64,000 nt of DNA, taken from contig JAJFJQ010000062.1 of NCBI GenBank assembly GCA_021773835.1, positions 1 to 64,000 on the forward strand, given 5' to 3'. A program made the translations under genes and the position numbers. Position 1 is the stretch's first letter; every line of letters begins with the position of its first letter. Below the pieces are notes generated by a model. It saw only the letters and a list, made by a program, of their open reading frames with translations. It was not told the origin of the DNA and ran no database searches. Below, piece by piece: positions 37,577 through 46,414 of this stretch. Source of the stretch: Gammaproteobacteria bacterium. GTDB lineage: Bacteria; Pseudomonadota; Gammaproteobacteria; Ga0077536.

Positions 37577-38299
37577 CTAGAGTAGCCGCAATTGATCTTC
37601 CAACATCCTGCGCTCCTGCGGCGACACGGCGGTGTCCGCAAGTCGCTGTTCCACGAGCTCCTTTGGAATTAGTCCTTTTACGATAAGGCGCCGTTTTTCC
37701 TCTGGCAGTATTGTATCGCGAAAAAAAATATCCCCAATCGGGATTAATCGCGCGTCTACAATCATAACGACTTCATTGAGTAGCGCACGAAAGCCGCTGT
37801 GTGTTTTGCTCAAGCGATCTTCGGCAAATTCAATCTGTGCGACTCCATCGTTATATATTGCGCGCATTTCTTTTTTGTATCGCTCAATTACAATCGAGTT
37901 TACGGTTTCTTCAATTCGATTTTCAATATGTGCGAGTCGATTAATTAACAAATATTGCATCACGCCAAGCATTTGCATGTCGTTCGGCACGTGCAGGTAA
38001 ATGGCCAGTACGTCCTTAATCCCCAACCGGTCGTAAATATCGTTGGCGAAAAAATCATTGCGTTCATGCGCCAGCGCATCGTAGGAGCTGAAACCGATAA
38101 TTTCAATTACATCGGGTAACTCTTTGATGTTTGAGTTAAATCCAAGCGCGCACACCATTTGTGCGTAGGTCAGCCCCAGGTTGCGTGCATATTCGTGCGC
38201 CGAGCTGGCCGTTGTACGATTGCTGCCGCTACTCGACCGATACAATAGCTTCAATAAGCCTTCGCTTGAAGACGTCAGTATCTCCTGGAATTTTGCCAT
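37577..38299 (-). CDS. Unrecognised protein, copy A of a tandem paralogue pair
   Basis: The 240-aa soluble protein begins MAKFQEILTSSSEGLLKLLYR. The shared core with its neighbour is AQMVCALGFNSNIKEL, EIIGFSSYDAL, ERNDFFANDIYDRL, ILPEEKRRLIVKG and QERRMLEDQ at the end. Between them is a less conserved helical middle (RLAHIENRIEETVNSIVIERYKKE region) that could be a coiled coil. The two copies are 49 nt apart and surely arose by tandem duplication followed by long divergence, which implies separate roles. No known domain is recognised. It lies 74 nt downstream of the Sel1/SPOR gene and may be co-transcribed with it. Confidence 0.78.
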   Translation of the reverse strand: MAKFQEILTSSSEGLLKLLYRSSSGSNRTTASSAHEYARNLGLTYAQMVCALGFNSNIKELPDVIEIIGFSSYDALAHERNDFFANDIYDRLGIKDVLAIYLHVPNDMQMLGVMQYLLINRLAHIENRIEETVNSIVIERYKKEMRAIYNDGVAQIEFAEDRLSKTHSGFRALLNEVVMIVDARLIPIGDIFFRDTILPEEKRRLIVKGLIPKELVEQRLADTAVSPQERRMLEDQLRLL

Positions 38300-38373
38300 G
38301 GTATCAAGGTACGAATTACTCCCGGTCAGCGCATGATATCACCGCGAAGTGAGTCCGCCTTAATTGCGGTGAG

Positions 38374-39483
38374 TTAGAGTCCGTTTTTATCTCCAGCTAG
38401 GGCCTGAACGGATCCGAAGCGACGGATCCAAGGGTTATCAACTCGCAGTTCTGGCGCCAGCGAGTTGAGAAATGCGATCGCTTCAAGGTATGACGGGAAT
38501 GAGCCGACGAGCGCGATATAACGCGCATTGTTAGTCTCATTAATGTAATAACTGGCGCGGATTATTTTCGAGTTGTAACGTTCTAATATTTTCAGTATCG
38601 CGGACTCACTTACACCTGTCGCTACTTGTAAGGTGTAGTGATCCGGGCTTTGGCTTAGTACCCAAGTCGAATCGTGAATGCGGCCGGCCAACTCGTCTTC
38701 GGTATCTTGGAAGTCTTTTAGGCGGAAGAGGGCCCCGTCAACATTTGCTGCCGCAGCTTTACGGTACCAATGAAGGGCTAGTTTTGGGTCGCGATCAATA
38801 CCGACGCCGTGTTCGTACATCGATGCGAGGTTGAATTGGGCGCGCGCCAACCCTGCGCTTGCTGCCAATTCAAAGCTTTCGAATGCGTTACCGAATTCTT
38901 CCGCATTGAATTGCAATACGCCCAAGGCGAACCGCGCATCCTGTGATCCGCTGTCCGCCGCTCGGTTAAACCAATGTTTCGCATGCTCCAAGTCGACGGC
39001 GACACCGCCCCCCTTCGCGTAGGCCAGACCAAGATTGAAGGCCGCCGGTATCGAGCCAGTTTCCGCTGCAATCCGCCACCACTCAACCGCCTGTTCTAAA
39101 TCTTGGTCGGATCCGTGTCCAAGGTAATTTCGATTTCCTAGCTCGAGCGCGGCCTGGGGCAACCCCTGATTGGCCGCCTGTCGTAGTAGCTCGATAGGCG
39201 GAAGTGGATACTCCGTCGCGACCCGCCCCGATTCCATTAAAGTTCCAAGCGCGGCTTGTGCATGCGGATCCCCATCATCGGCAAGATACGTGAGGATCGC
39301 GGCGGCGCCATCGTAATCAAGGCGCTGCAGCGCACCGAGTGCCAATTCGCGATTTTGGTTCGCATTGGCGAATAGAGAAAGTCCCAATAGCGCCACGCCG
39401 ATCGCCCATTTAGTTGAATGGTCTACTGCACGGCGTAGTGCTCGTCTATTGGTTATGCGGAGTAACGCAGTCTGGTCCTTCAT
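38374..39483 (-). CDS. Sel1-repeat protein with C-terminal SPOR domain
   Basis: The 369-aa protein has an N-terminal signal anchor (about residues 25-42, WAIGVALLGLSLFANA). About six Sel1-like repeats follow (AALELGNRNYLGHG, AAFNLGLAYAKGGG, ARFALGVLQF, AQFNLASMYEHGVG), each with the SLR AxxxLGxxYxxG pattern. The C-terminal 75 residues form a SPOR domain (YTLQVATGVSESAILKIL, RYIALVGSFPSYLEAIAFL). SPOR domains bind denuded glycan at the division septum, so the protein is probably periplasmic and cell-wall associated. Its start overlaps the end of the SRAP gene by 38 nt, so the two may be coupled. Confidence 0.87.
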   Translation of the reverse strand: MKDQTALLRITNRRALRRAVDHSTKWAIGVALLGLSLFANANQNRELALGALQRLDYDGAAAILTYLADDGDPHAQAALGTLMESGRVATEYPLPPIELLRQAANQGLPQAALELGNRNYLGHGSDQDLEQAVEWWRIAAETGSIPAAFNLGLAYAKGGGVAVDLEHAKHWFNRAADSGSQDARFALGVLQFNAEEFGNAFESFELAASAGLARAQFNLASMYEHGVGIDRDPKLALHWYRKAAAANVDGALFRLKDFQDTEDELAGRIHDSTWVLSQSPDHYTLQVATGVSESAILKILERYNSKIIRASYYINETNNARYIALVGSFPSYLEAIAFLNSLAPELRVDNPWIRRFGSVQALAGDKNGL

Positions 39484-40111
39484 GGGCAGGCGAATTCACG
39501 AACGTACTAACTGGGTACGCGCTAAAGGTACCATTAGCGGCGGGTTTAAGTAATTCGATCAGATCCTTGGGATCCGATTGATCAGCCAACCATCGATGAT
39601 GATCTGAGGCATCTAAAACCACTGGCATCCGATGGTGGAGCGCCGCGAGTTCTGCACCAGAGGCGCAAGTAATTATTGAACAACTGAGGTAGGGCTCTCC
39701 CGGAGCGTCTGACCAGGTTTCCCATAGGCCCGCAAATGCAAACGGCTGATGCGACTGTTGGAAAATGTGGTAGGGCTGCTTGACGTTGCCGTGTTTTACC
39801 CATTCGTAATAGCCATCGGCGAGGATCAGACACCGACGTTTCTGAAACGCCGTTCGAAACGACGGCTTCTCGGCCACGGTTTCCGCGCGCGCGTTGATTA
39901 GCCGCGAGCCCATTTTCCGATCTTTCGCCCACGGTGGCACGAGACCCCAGTGCAATTTTTCGACGACCATCGATCCATTAATTTGCTTTAGCGTCGGTAC
40001 CAGTTGAGTCGGTGCGATGTTGTAGCGCGGTGCCCATGAAGCTAGCTGGTCCACTCCAAAAGCGGCGGCTAGCGTTTCGCCGTCGCTCGCCAATGTATAG
40101 CGACCGCACAA
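39446..40111 (-). CDS. yedK: SRAP-domain abasic-site protein, YedK/HMCES family
   Basis: Forms a thiazolidine crosslink with abasic sites in single-stranded DNA, shielding them during replication. The catalytic Cys2 is present (MCGRYTLAS). RYNIAPTQLVPTL follows, then WGLVPPWAKD, NARAETVAEKPSFR with the conserved Asn and Glu, RRCLILADGYYEW, and HHRMPVVL with the conserved His. The 221-aa length is typical. The start codon is TTG at 40111. Its end overlaps the Sel1/SPOR start. Confidence 0.93.
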   Translation of the reverse strand: MCGRYTLASDGETLAAAFGVDQLASWAPRYNIAPTQLVPTLKQINGSMVVEKLHWGLVPPWAKDRKMGSRLINARAETVAEKPSFRTAFQKRRCLILADGYYEWVKHGNVKQPYHIFQQSHQPFAFAGLWETWSDAPGEPYLSCSIITCASGAELAALHHRMPVVLDASDHHRWLADQSDPKDLIELLKPAANGTFSAYPVSTFVNSPAHEGPDCVTPHNQ

Positions 40112-40229
40112 GCTATCTAGCTCCTGCGTAACTCGTGGTTGGGCCGGAGCCGTCTAATTTGTCGAATTGTCGGACCCCACGTTATCGGTTGATCGGGGCC
40201 ACACATCGCGCTGGTAGGTTCAGATGCGA

Positions 40230-41063
40230 CTAACACGCGAGAAACCGCATGGAAAAATCGATTGCGCGAAGATGTTTCGTTAGCGCGCCGACCGACACAA
40301 AATCGACGCCGGTTTCGGCGACAGCACGTATGTCTTCAAATTCAAAACCACCTGATGCCTCAAGCTCTACTCGGCCGTGGACGTGTTGAACAGCCTCCCG
40401 CAGATCTTCGACGGAAAAATTGTCGAGCAGCAACATGTGTGCGCCCGCTGTAATCGCGGGCTCTACGTCGGCGACAGATTCAACTTCTATTTCGACTTTG
40501 TGATTCGGAAACTTATTGCGCATCTCGGTGACTGCCCTCGGAATCGAGCCGGCTGCTGCTATATGGTTCTCCTTGATGAGAATACCGTCGAACAATCCGA
40601 TCCGGTGATTTTTTCCACCGCCACAAAGAACTGCATACTTCTGCACGCTACGAAGGCCGGGAATGGTTTTGCGAGTGTCTAGTAGCACGACCCCGGTGCC
40701 GTGTACCTGTTCAACATAGTCCCGCGTCGTCGTGGCGGTTCCCGACATGGTCTGCAAAAAATTCAATGCTGTTCGTTCTCCCGTAAGCAACGCGCGAGCG
40801 GGTCCCTCAAGCTTGCAAATGACATCATCCGCCGCTATTCGATCGCCGTCGTGCTTAGACCAAGTGATTAGGCAGGTGTCTGAAAGTTGATGAAACGTCT
40901 GTTCAAACCAAGCGGCGCCGCACAATATCGCGGACTCGCGGCAGACTACTTGAGCGCTCGTGTCGGTGTCCGCTGAAATTAACTCAGCCGTTATATCCCC
41001 GCTACCAACGTCCTCTTCAATAGCGTTTCGGACGACCGTAATCATATCGTCGGGTAGGTTCAT
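40230..41063 (-). CDS. nadC: Nicotinate-nucleotide pyrophosphorylase (carboxylating)
   Basis: Converts quinolinate and PRPP to nicotinate mononucleotide in de novo NAD synthesis. The 277-aa protein has the N-terminal EEDVGSGDITAELI, then LTGERTALNFLQTMSGTAT, LLDTRKTIPGLRSVQKYAVLCGGGKNHR (the key segment, here beginning LLDTRKTIPGLR), IKENHI, EVEV-type EIEVESVADV, and LLLDNFS. These are all expected family motifs. No nadA or nadB is adjacent. It lies 39 nt upstream of nothing obvious and 118 nt from the SRAP gene. Confidence 0.97.
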   Translation of the reverse strand: MNLPDDMITVVRNAIEEDVGSGDITAELISADTDTSAQVVCRESAILCGAAWFEQTFHQLSDTCLITWSKHDGDRIAADDVICKLEGPARALLTGERTALNFLQTMSGTATTTRDYVEQVHGTGVVLLDTRKTIPGLRSVQKYAVLCGGGKNHRIGLFDGILIKENHIAAAGSIPRAVTEMRNKFPNHKVEIEVESVADVEPAITAGAHMLLLDNFSVEDLREAVQHVHGRVELEASGGFEFEDIRAVAETGVDFVSVGALTKHLRAIDFSMRFLAC

Positions 41064-41102
41064 GGCGTTAGCCGTTCTCCCGTTGCTTAAGGTGATTGAT
41101 CA

Positions 41103-42443
41103 CTAGCGCCGACTCATGAATTTTCGCGTTTCTGAAAATATAACTGGGCTAAGCAATAAAAGCGCCACTAAGTTCGGGAGCGCCATGAGTCCGTTGAAGA
41201 GATCGGCGAAGGCCCACACCAAATTGAGTTTGAATACTGCGCCCATCACGATAGCGGTGATCCATGCAATACGGTAGTACGGGATGAATCCGGTGCTAAA
41301 AAGATACGCCGCGCAGCGTTCTCCGTAATAGCTCCAGCCGATGATAGTTGTAAAGGCGAATATCGCCAGCCCAACAGTAACGATATGTCGGCCGGGCTCA
41401 CCCAAGACGTTTAAGAATGCCATCGCCGACATACTCGCGCCTTGTTCTCCCGACGACCATGCTCCCGACACGATGAGAACAAGCCCGGTCAAGGTACACA
41501 TAATTATCGTATCGATAAATGTCCCGAGCATTGCGACCATTCCTTGATGGACTGGATCGTTTGTCTTTGCTGCCGCGTGTGCGATTGCGGCGCTGCCTAG
41601 TCCTGCTTCATTCGAGAAAATTCCACGTGCACAGCCCCATCTAATGGCCATCCAAAAACTTGCACCGAGAAACCCGTCGGTGGCCGTGTGGCCGTTGAAA
41701 GCGCTGTCAAAGATTAATGTAAACGCCGAGGGGACAAGATCGGCTTTTAGTAACAGGATCGCGAGCGCTGCACCGAGATAGGAGATCGCCATTAGCGGTA
41801 CCAAGCGGGAGGCAACGTCGGCAATACGGCGAACACCACCGATTATCGTAATGCCGGCAATAAATGCGATGACCAGGCCGGTCACCGAAGGCGGGATCCC
41901 ATAGGCCGAAGAAAGCACATCAGCAACAGAATTCGACTGCACCATGTTACCGATTCCGAATGCAGCGACCATGCCGAAAAGCGCAAAGGCGCTGGCAAGC
42001 CACCGCCAGTTCACCCCTAAACCATTCTTAATGTAGTACATAGGCCCGCCGACATATTGTCCATCACGGTCAACCTGCCGGTATTTCACTGCCAGTACAG
42101 CTTCACTGTACTTAGTCGCCATACCAACTAGGGCGATGACCCACATCCAGAAAAGCGCCCCTGGTCCACCGAAGTACAGGGCGGTTGCGACGCCGGCGAT
42201 GTTGCCAGTGCCAATCGTCGCCGAAAGAGCCGTCATGAGCGCCTGGAAGGAAGATATTTCACCTCGCGCGCGGGATTTTGTCGGTCGACTCAATAACCGT
42301 ACTGCGTAGGCTAGATAACGCCACGGCATTAACCGTAAGCCGAGCGTCAAATAAATACCGACCACGCTTAGTAGTGGTATTAGAACGTATTCACCCCACA
42401 ACAAGCCCACAAGATCGTTTAGCAATAATTCGACGGCTTGCAT
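41103..42443 (-). CDS. AGCS-family sodium:alanine (or glycine) symporter
   Basis: The 446-aa membrane protein has about 11 hydrophobic helices. AGCS signatures are present: ISSFQALMTALSATIGTGNIAGVATA near residue 70 (seen as SSFQALMTALSATIG then TGNIAGVA), GGPGALFWMWVIALVGMATKYSEA, GGPMYYI, and RGIFSNEAGLGSAAIAHAAA. I use the ATG at 42443 with AGGA upstream instead of the TTG two codons earlier. It starts 8 nt after the protease gene stop. Alanine uptake would fit the AlaC enzyme at 3.6 kb. Confidence 0.92.
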   Translation of the reverse strand: MQAVELLLNDLVGLLWGEYVLIPLLSVVGIYLTLGLRLMPWRYLAYAVRLLSRPTKSRARGEISSFQALMTALSATIGTGNIAGVATALYFGGPGALFWMWVIALVGMATKYSEAVLAVKYRQVDRDGQYVGGPMYYIKNGLGVNWRWLASAFALFGMVAAFGIGNMVQSNSVADVLSSAYGIPPSVTGLVIAFIAGITIIGGVRRIADVASRLVPLMAISYLGAALAILLLKADLVPSAFTLIFDSAFNGHTATDGFLGASFWMAIRWGCARGIFSNEAGLGSAAIAHAAAKTNDPVHQGMVAMLGTFIDTIIMCTLTGLVLIVSGAWSSGEQGASMSAMAFLNVLGEPGRHIVTVGLAIFAFTTIIGWSYYGERCAAYLFSTGFIPYYRIAWITAIVMGAVFKLNLVWAFADLFNGLMALPNLVALLLLSPVIFSETRKFMSRR

Positions 42444-42451
42444 ATTCAATC

Positions 42452-43003
42452 CTACGGTGCGACAGATCTGTGTTTTTGCGCTTGGTTGTGACTGAAGCGC
42501 TGGGTTAGCACCAATGTATCGTCACGTTGTGAAAAGTCTAGGCGTTTTAAAAAGCTCATGCCGAGCAGGATCTGGTCGCCGGGTAGGTTCGGGACAATCG
42601 TGGCGGCAATGTCGTGTTCCTCAATGTCCCCAACGATTAAACTATCAACGTGAGTGGCGTAAGCGACGGTAATTCCGTTTGCTGTGAGCGCACGGTGTTG
42701 TGGACCTCGCTCCAGCCCAATATTTTTGGCGACCGATGCTGGTACCGATACAGAGGTCGCGCCCGTGTCAACGATAAATTCCGCCGGAACACCGTTGATC
42801 TTTCCGTTGAAAACATAGTGCCCATCGGAATTACGTTGCAGAATTATCGACCTTTCCCCGGTATCGGTCGATAATGACCGAGGCTCCCGGTTTGGATTTC
42901 GTTGCCGATCAATCGCGTCCCCAAACAACATAGTCATAAGGGCCAGCACCAACACGGTCGCTAGAATATACATTCCTGCGCCAACGCGCTTGGTGCCGCT
43001 CAT
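42452..43003 (-). CDS. Membrane-anchored retropepsin-like aspartic protease (TIGR02281 type)
   Basis: I place the start at ATG 43003 (183 aa), which puts a single transmembrane helix at about residues 11-27. An ATG at 43057 and an open frame up to 43192 are alternatives, and no start has a clear Shine-Dalgarno. The protease domain has the catalytic FIVDTGATSVSVPASVAKNIGL, with the flap region ALTANGITVAYATHVDSLIVGD, and ILLGMSFLKRLDF at the end. These are the features of the single-domain clan AA proteases of Proteobacteria. It is divergent from egtD and precedes the AGCS symporter by 8 nt. Confidence 0.85.
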   Translation of the reverse strand: MSGTKRVGAGMYILATVLVLALMTMLFGDAIDRQRNPNREPRSLSTDTGERSIILQRNSDGHYVFNGKINGVPAEFIVDTGATSVSVPASVAKNIGLERGPQHRALTANGITVAYATHVDSLIVGDIEEHDIAATIVPNLPGDQILLGMSFLKRLDFSQRDDTLVLTQRFSHNQAQKHRSVAP

Positions 43004-43173
43004 CGGCGGTAAATAACTATTTGGAAAGAGAAAAACGTGATGTCGGTGCGACTCCATAAGCGCTTTATGTCGTTTTCCATCCGCGAGTGGTAATCTATTG
43101 CGGCGTCTCGCGAATTCGAATCCGCGCGCAATTGAATACTTCCCTGATGATATAAAAAATTTGGCACAGACGT

Positions 43174-44160
43174 ATGGATACCCATGTAGCAAACGAAATT
43201 ATATGCCGTCCAGTTCACCCGACGAAATTAGTCCCAAGTTTGACTGAGGATGTGACGGCAGGTCTATTCGCAAGTTCAAAGCAACTCCCGCCCAAGTATT
43301 TTTACGACGACCACGGCTCGGCATTGTTCGATCGGATTTGCGACGAACCCGAGTACTACCCGACGCGTACCGAAGATGCCCTACTCGAAAGCTCAGCGCG
43401 AGACATTATCGCGAGCGTAGAGCCAGCGCGTATTATTGAATTCGGTAGCGGCATGTCGCGAAAAATACGCCATTTGTTCAGAGCATGCTCAGAGCTCGAA
43501 TGTTACCCGACCTACGTGCCGTTCGATGTATGCGACGATGTGATGATCAAAAGTGGGGAAGAGCTAACCGAGCGATTCGAATGGTTGGATGTTGCCCCCT
43601 TGTCTGGTGATTATACGGCTGGCTTGGGAAACCTCCCGGTGGAGGGGGGGCAGAACTTGTTGATGTTCTTGGGTGGCACTATTGGCAACTTCACGGAGGA
43701 GCAGGGGATTACGTTTCTCAGCGAAATGCTCGATCTAATGGGTCCCACCGACCAGCTACTGCTTGGTGCTGATCGCATGAAGGACCCAGATATCCTGCAT
43801 GCTGCCTATAATGATGGCGCCGGTATTACCGCGGCGTTTAATCTAAACTTGCTGGAAGTATTGAATCGGGAACTCGACGCAAATTTCAACCGCGAAAATT
43901 TTGAGCATTACGCCTTTTACAATCCAGCCGAAAATCAAATAGAAATGCACCTTGTGTGCATGAGCGACCAGGACATTCGGTTTGACGCGCTTGGACGTTC
44001 GCTAAGCTTTAAGGAGGGCGACGCGATACGTACCGAGATCAGCCGTAAGTTCACTCGCGAAACATTGGAAGGCATGCTGCATCAGGCGGGATTCGAAGTT
44101 CGTTCGCATTATGAATCTTACGCATACCCGTTCTCTTTGGTTCTCGCAGCTCCACGTTAA
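43174..44160 (+). CDS. egtD: L-histidine N-alpha-methyltransferase (EgtD-like)
   Basis: SAM-dependent enzyme that makes hercynine, the first step of ergothioneine synthesis. The 328-aa protein has LPPKYFYDDHGSALFDRICDEPEYYPTRTE (seen as PPKYFYDDHGSALFD and EPEYYPTRTE), the SAM-binding IIEFGSGMSRKIRHL, LGGTIGNF, LLGADRMKD, and NFEHYAFYN with EMHLV, all typical of EgtD/DUF2260. No egtB sulfoxide synthase is adjacent, so ergothioneine synthesis from this locus alone is not supported. There is no Shine-Dalgarno; TATAAA at 43151-43156 lies only 17 nt before the ATG, so the mRNA may be nearly leaderless. Confidence 0.9.
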   Translation: MDTHVANEIICRPVHPTKLVPSLTEDVTAGLFASSKQLPPKYFYDDHGSALFDRICDEPEYYPTRTEDALLESSARDIIASVEPARIIEFGSGMSRKIRHLFRACSELECYPTYVPFDVCDDVMIKSGEELTERFEWLDVAPLSGDYTAGLGNLPVEGGQNLLMFLGGTIGNFTEEQGITFLSEMLDLMGPTDQLLLGADRMKDPDILHAAYNDGAGITAAFNLNLLEVLNRELDANFNRENFEHYAFYNPAENQIEMHLVCMSDQDIRFDALGRSLSFKEGDAIRTEISRKFTRETLEGMLHQAGFEVRSHYESYAYPFSLVLAAPR

Positions 44161-44175
44161 GCGAGTAATCGCCCG

Positions 44176-44769
44176 GTGCCAGCCCGAGCGACGCTAGAGC
44201 CATCGGGTTGGTTCACTGGCGCGCAAAGGATCGTATCGCCGAATTTCGATCCGCGCCCAGCCGGTAGCGAAATCGAATTAGTTGTTATTCATGCGATTAG
44301 TCTGCCCCCAGGCGAATTTGGCGGCGGCAATATCGATCACTTGTTTCAAAACTGCCTAGACGCTGCGAAACATCCGTACTTTAAAGAAATCGACGACCTC
44401 AAAGTATCCGCGCATCTGCTTATTGAGCGAACGGGCGTATTGAAGCAGTTCGTCTCGACAACGTGTCGCGCATGGCACAGCGGCGTCTCTACGTTTGCGG
44501 GACGCAGTGCTTGTAATGATTTTTCTATCGGAATCGAGCTCGAAGGGTGTGATGAGCTACCGTTCGAGATACAGCAATACACTCGGCTAACCGATGTCCT
44601 AGCTGAATTGTGTACGCATTATCCGGCTTTAAATCCAACTCGCATCGTTGGACACTGTGATATCGCGCCCAGTCGTAAGACAGATCCAGGGCCGTTTTTC
44701 GAGTGGCAAATGATGCGCGATCTTCTGCAAGAAAAAATCCAAATATCCATCGGGGACGAAGCAGGATGA
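44176..44769 (+). CDS. ampD: 1,6-anhydro-N-acetylmuramyl-L-alanine amidase AmpD
   Basis: Cytosolic zinc amidase that recycles peptidoglycan and, where AmpC exists, prevents its induction. The 197-aa protein starts with GTG at 44176. It has VVIHAISLPPGEFGG with the first Zn His, VSAHLLIERTG, CRAWHSGVSTFAGR, FSIGIELEG with the catalytic Glu, and GHCDIAPSRKTDPGP with the other ligands. It is followed by ampE with an ATGA overlap, the standard ampDE pair. No ampC or ampR is in the window. Confidence 0.96.
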   Translation: MPARATLEPSGWFTGAQRIVSPNFDPRPAGSEIELVVIHAISLPPGEFGGGNIDHLFQNCLDAAKHPYFKEIDDLKVSAHLLIERTGVLKQFVSTTCRAWHSGVSTFAGRSACNDFSIGIELEGCDELPFEIQQYTRLTDVLAELCTHYPALNPTRIVGHCDIAPSRKTDPGPFFEWQMMRDLLQEKIQISIGDEAG

Positions 44770-45608
44770 TATTCTTAGTAGTGTTTCTTTGCTGCGTGTT
44801 TGAACTTAATTATGTAAGCTTCGCGCCATTAAGGCGTGGTCGATGGATTTTGTCGTGGCACAAATGGTTGTGTGATAATTTTGCGCTGCAGAAGTTTCTC
44901 GGCAGCGGCGCGCTTCTGGTTTCAATCGCCATTCCATGTGCATTACTTGCCTACCTATTCAGTAACATTTTCATAAGCTCGGTTTTCCTAACTTTTGTAG
45001 GGGGAACGGCAGTACTGTTGTATTGCTGCGGGCCTGGCGATATCGCCCAGGAAATAGAAACCTATACTCGTAATTATCTAGATGAACACGGCAACCAGTC
45101 GCCTCCCGACGCAGAGAATTTTCTGATTAATATTGAATCGAGTGAAGGTGACCCAGATCGTCCATTTTTGCGGGCAATAGCGGTCGAGGCGAACGACCGA
45201 CTATTCGCACCGGTATTTTGGTTTTGCATCCTAGGCCCTGTCGGGGCGCTGTTATTCCGTATGACCCTTACGATGAAACGAGCGGGAGGTTTGTTGACCG
45301 CTGAAGCAGGGATCGCCGAGCGCTTGTACGGTGTTCTGGTCTGGCTGCCAGCCAGGTTGTTTGCTATCGGTCTTGGCTTAGGCGGCACCTTGGGACCAGT
45401 GATCGGGGTCATTGGTGAACGGTGTTTTGATTTGACGAGGTCAAATGCGGTGCTCGGCGATGCGGCAATTGTCGCATTGGATCAGAGGTTAGACGATGAG
45501 GCCGACCAACATACTGCTGCAATCGGAAACATGTTTAGCCTTGTAAAGCGTGGCTTTGTCGTTTGGCTTGCGATACTAGCGCTACTCGTTGTTGCCGGAG
45601 TACTGTAA
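44766..45608 (+). CDS. ampE: AmpE-like regulatory membrane protein
   Basis: The 280-aa inner-membrane protein begins at ATG 44766, overlapping the ampD TGA. It shows the AmpE pattern: a first helix (IFLVVFLCCVFELNYV), FAPLRRGRWI, a second helix near LVSIAIPCALLAYLF, the conserved EVNDRLFAPVFWF-like VEANDRLFAPVFWFCILGP, then GALLFRMTLTMKRAG, and a final C-terminal helix. AmpE is a CobD-like protein of unclear role in beta-lactamase induction. It ends convergent to lpxH, 35 nt away. Confidence 0.9.
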   Translation: MIFLVVFLCCVFELNYVSFAPLRRGRWILSWHKWLCDNFALQKFLGSGALLVSIAIPCALLAYLFSNIFISSVFLTFVGGTAVLLYCCGPGDIAQEIETYTRNYLDEHGNQSPPDAENFLINIESSEGDPDRPFLRAIAVEANDRLFAPVFWFCILGPVGALLFRMTLTMKRAGGLLTAEAGIAERLYGVLVWLPARLFAIGLGLGGTLGPVIGVIGERCFDLTRSNAVLGDAAIVALDQRLDDEADQHTAAIGNMFSLVKRGFVVWLAILALLVVAGVL

Positions 45609-45643
45609 CGTCATTTAGGGCGCGCTTCGGCGCAATGGTCCGA

Positions 45644-46399
45644 TTAATCGAATACGGAATCTGGTGCCGCGACGAATTCTGCAGCCGCCAACCGCCTTAG
45701 ACCACTCGAAGTAGAAACAATAACGCTACCGAGCTCGTACCAATCGCCGAGGACGTGGCGTTCACGCGCGCGACCACCCCCAGAATCAAATCGATGCGAT
45801 GCCGGGCGGTGGGTGTGGCCGTGGATCAAATGGTCTACCTCGAACTGGTCCATAAATTTTTCGACCGTAGATTGTTCGACATCCATGATGTTCTCGTCTT
45901 TTTCGAGCATAGATGCCTGGGTGCCGCTTCGAGTGTTAGCAGCGATTTTCCGGCGTTCGTCGAGAGAACAGTCGAGAAACGATTTTTGGTTCTCCGGATC
46001 ACGAACGTATTTCCGAAATTCTTGGTACTGCACATCCTTGGTACAGAGCAAATCGCCGTGGGTAAGTAGGGTTGGGACGCCGAATAAATCGACAGTGTGC
46101 CAATCGGGGAGTAGGTTCGCGCCGGTTCCCTGCGCGAAGTCAGGTCCAAGCAGAAAATCTCGGTTACCACGCATGACGAATAGCTGTGTAGCGGAATCGG
46201 TAAATCGTCGTAGAGATTCGATTATTCGCGGATGCGGGTCAGAATCATCGTCGTCACCGAGCCATATTTCAAATACATCGCCTAGCAGGTAGAGCGCCTC
46301 CGCACTTTTCGCAGTGCGCGACAAAAACGCTTCAAATAGGTCGATTTTTTCTGGAGACTCGCAACTTAGATGGAGATCGGAAGCAAAAACGTAGGCCAC
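45644..46399 (-). CDS. lpxH: UDP-2,3-diacylglucosamine diphosphatase
   Basis: Hydrolyses UDP-diacylglucosamine to lipid X in lipid A synthesis, at the inner membrane surface. The 251-aa metallophosphoesterase has FASDLHLS, LLGDVFEIWLGDDD, VMRGNRDFLLG, LLTHGDLLCTKD and LIHGHTHRPASH, giving all di-manganese ligands. The start is a GTG at 46399. It lies 15 nt downstream of ppiB, the same neighbour as in E. coli, and indicates a Gram-negative outer membrane with lipid A. Confidence 0.96.
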   Translation of the reverse strand: MAYVFASDLHLSCESPEKIDLFEAFLSRTAKSAEALYLLGDVFEIWLGDDDDSDPHPRIIESLRRFTDSATQLFVMRGNRDFLLGPDFAQGTGANLLPDWHTVDLFGVPTLLTHGDLLCTKDVQYQEFRKYVRDPENQKSFLDCSLDERRKIAANTRSGTQASMLEKDENIMDVEQSTVEKFMDQFEVDHLIHGHTHRPASHRFDSGGGRARERHVLGDWYELGSVIVSTSSGLRRLAAAEFVAAPDSVFD

Positions 46400-46414
46400 T
46401 GTCCGCGGTCTCGG

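Noticed and set aside
37528-37641. N-terminal extension of the 36814 gene up to an ATG-type start at 37641
   Set aside because: It overlaps the end of the upstream paralogue. The paralogue alignment begins at GTG 37527, which has a GAGGAG site.
43004-43192. Longer N terminus for the aspartic protease
   Set aside because: The extra 63 residues are basic and unlike the family. The start at 43003 gives the usual short tail plus transmembrane helix.
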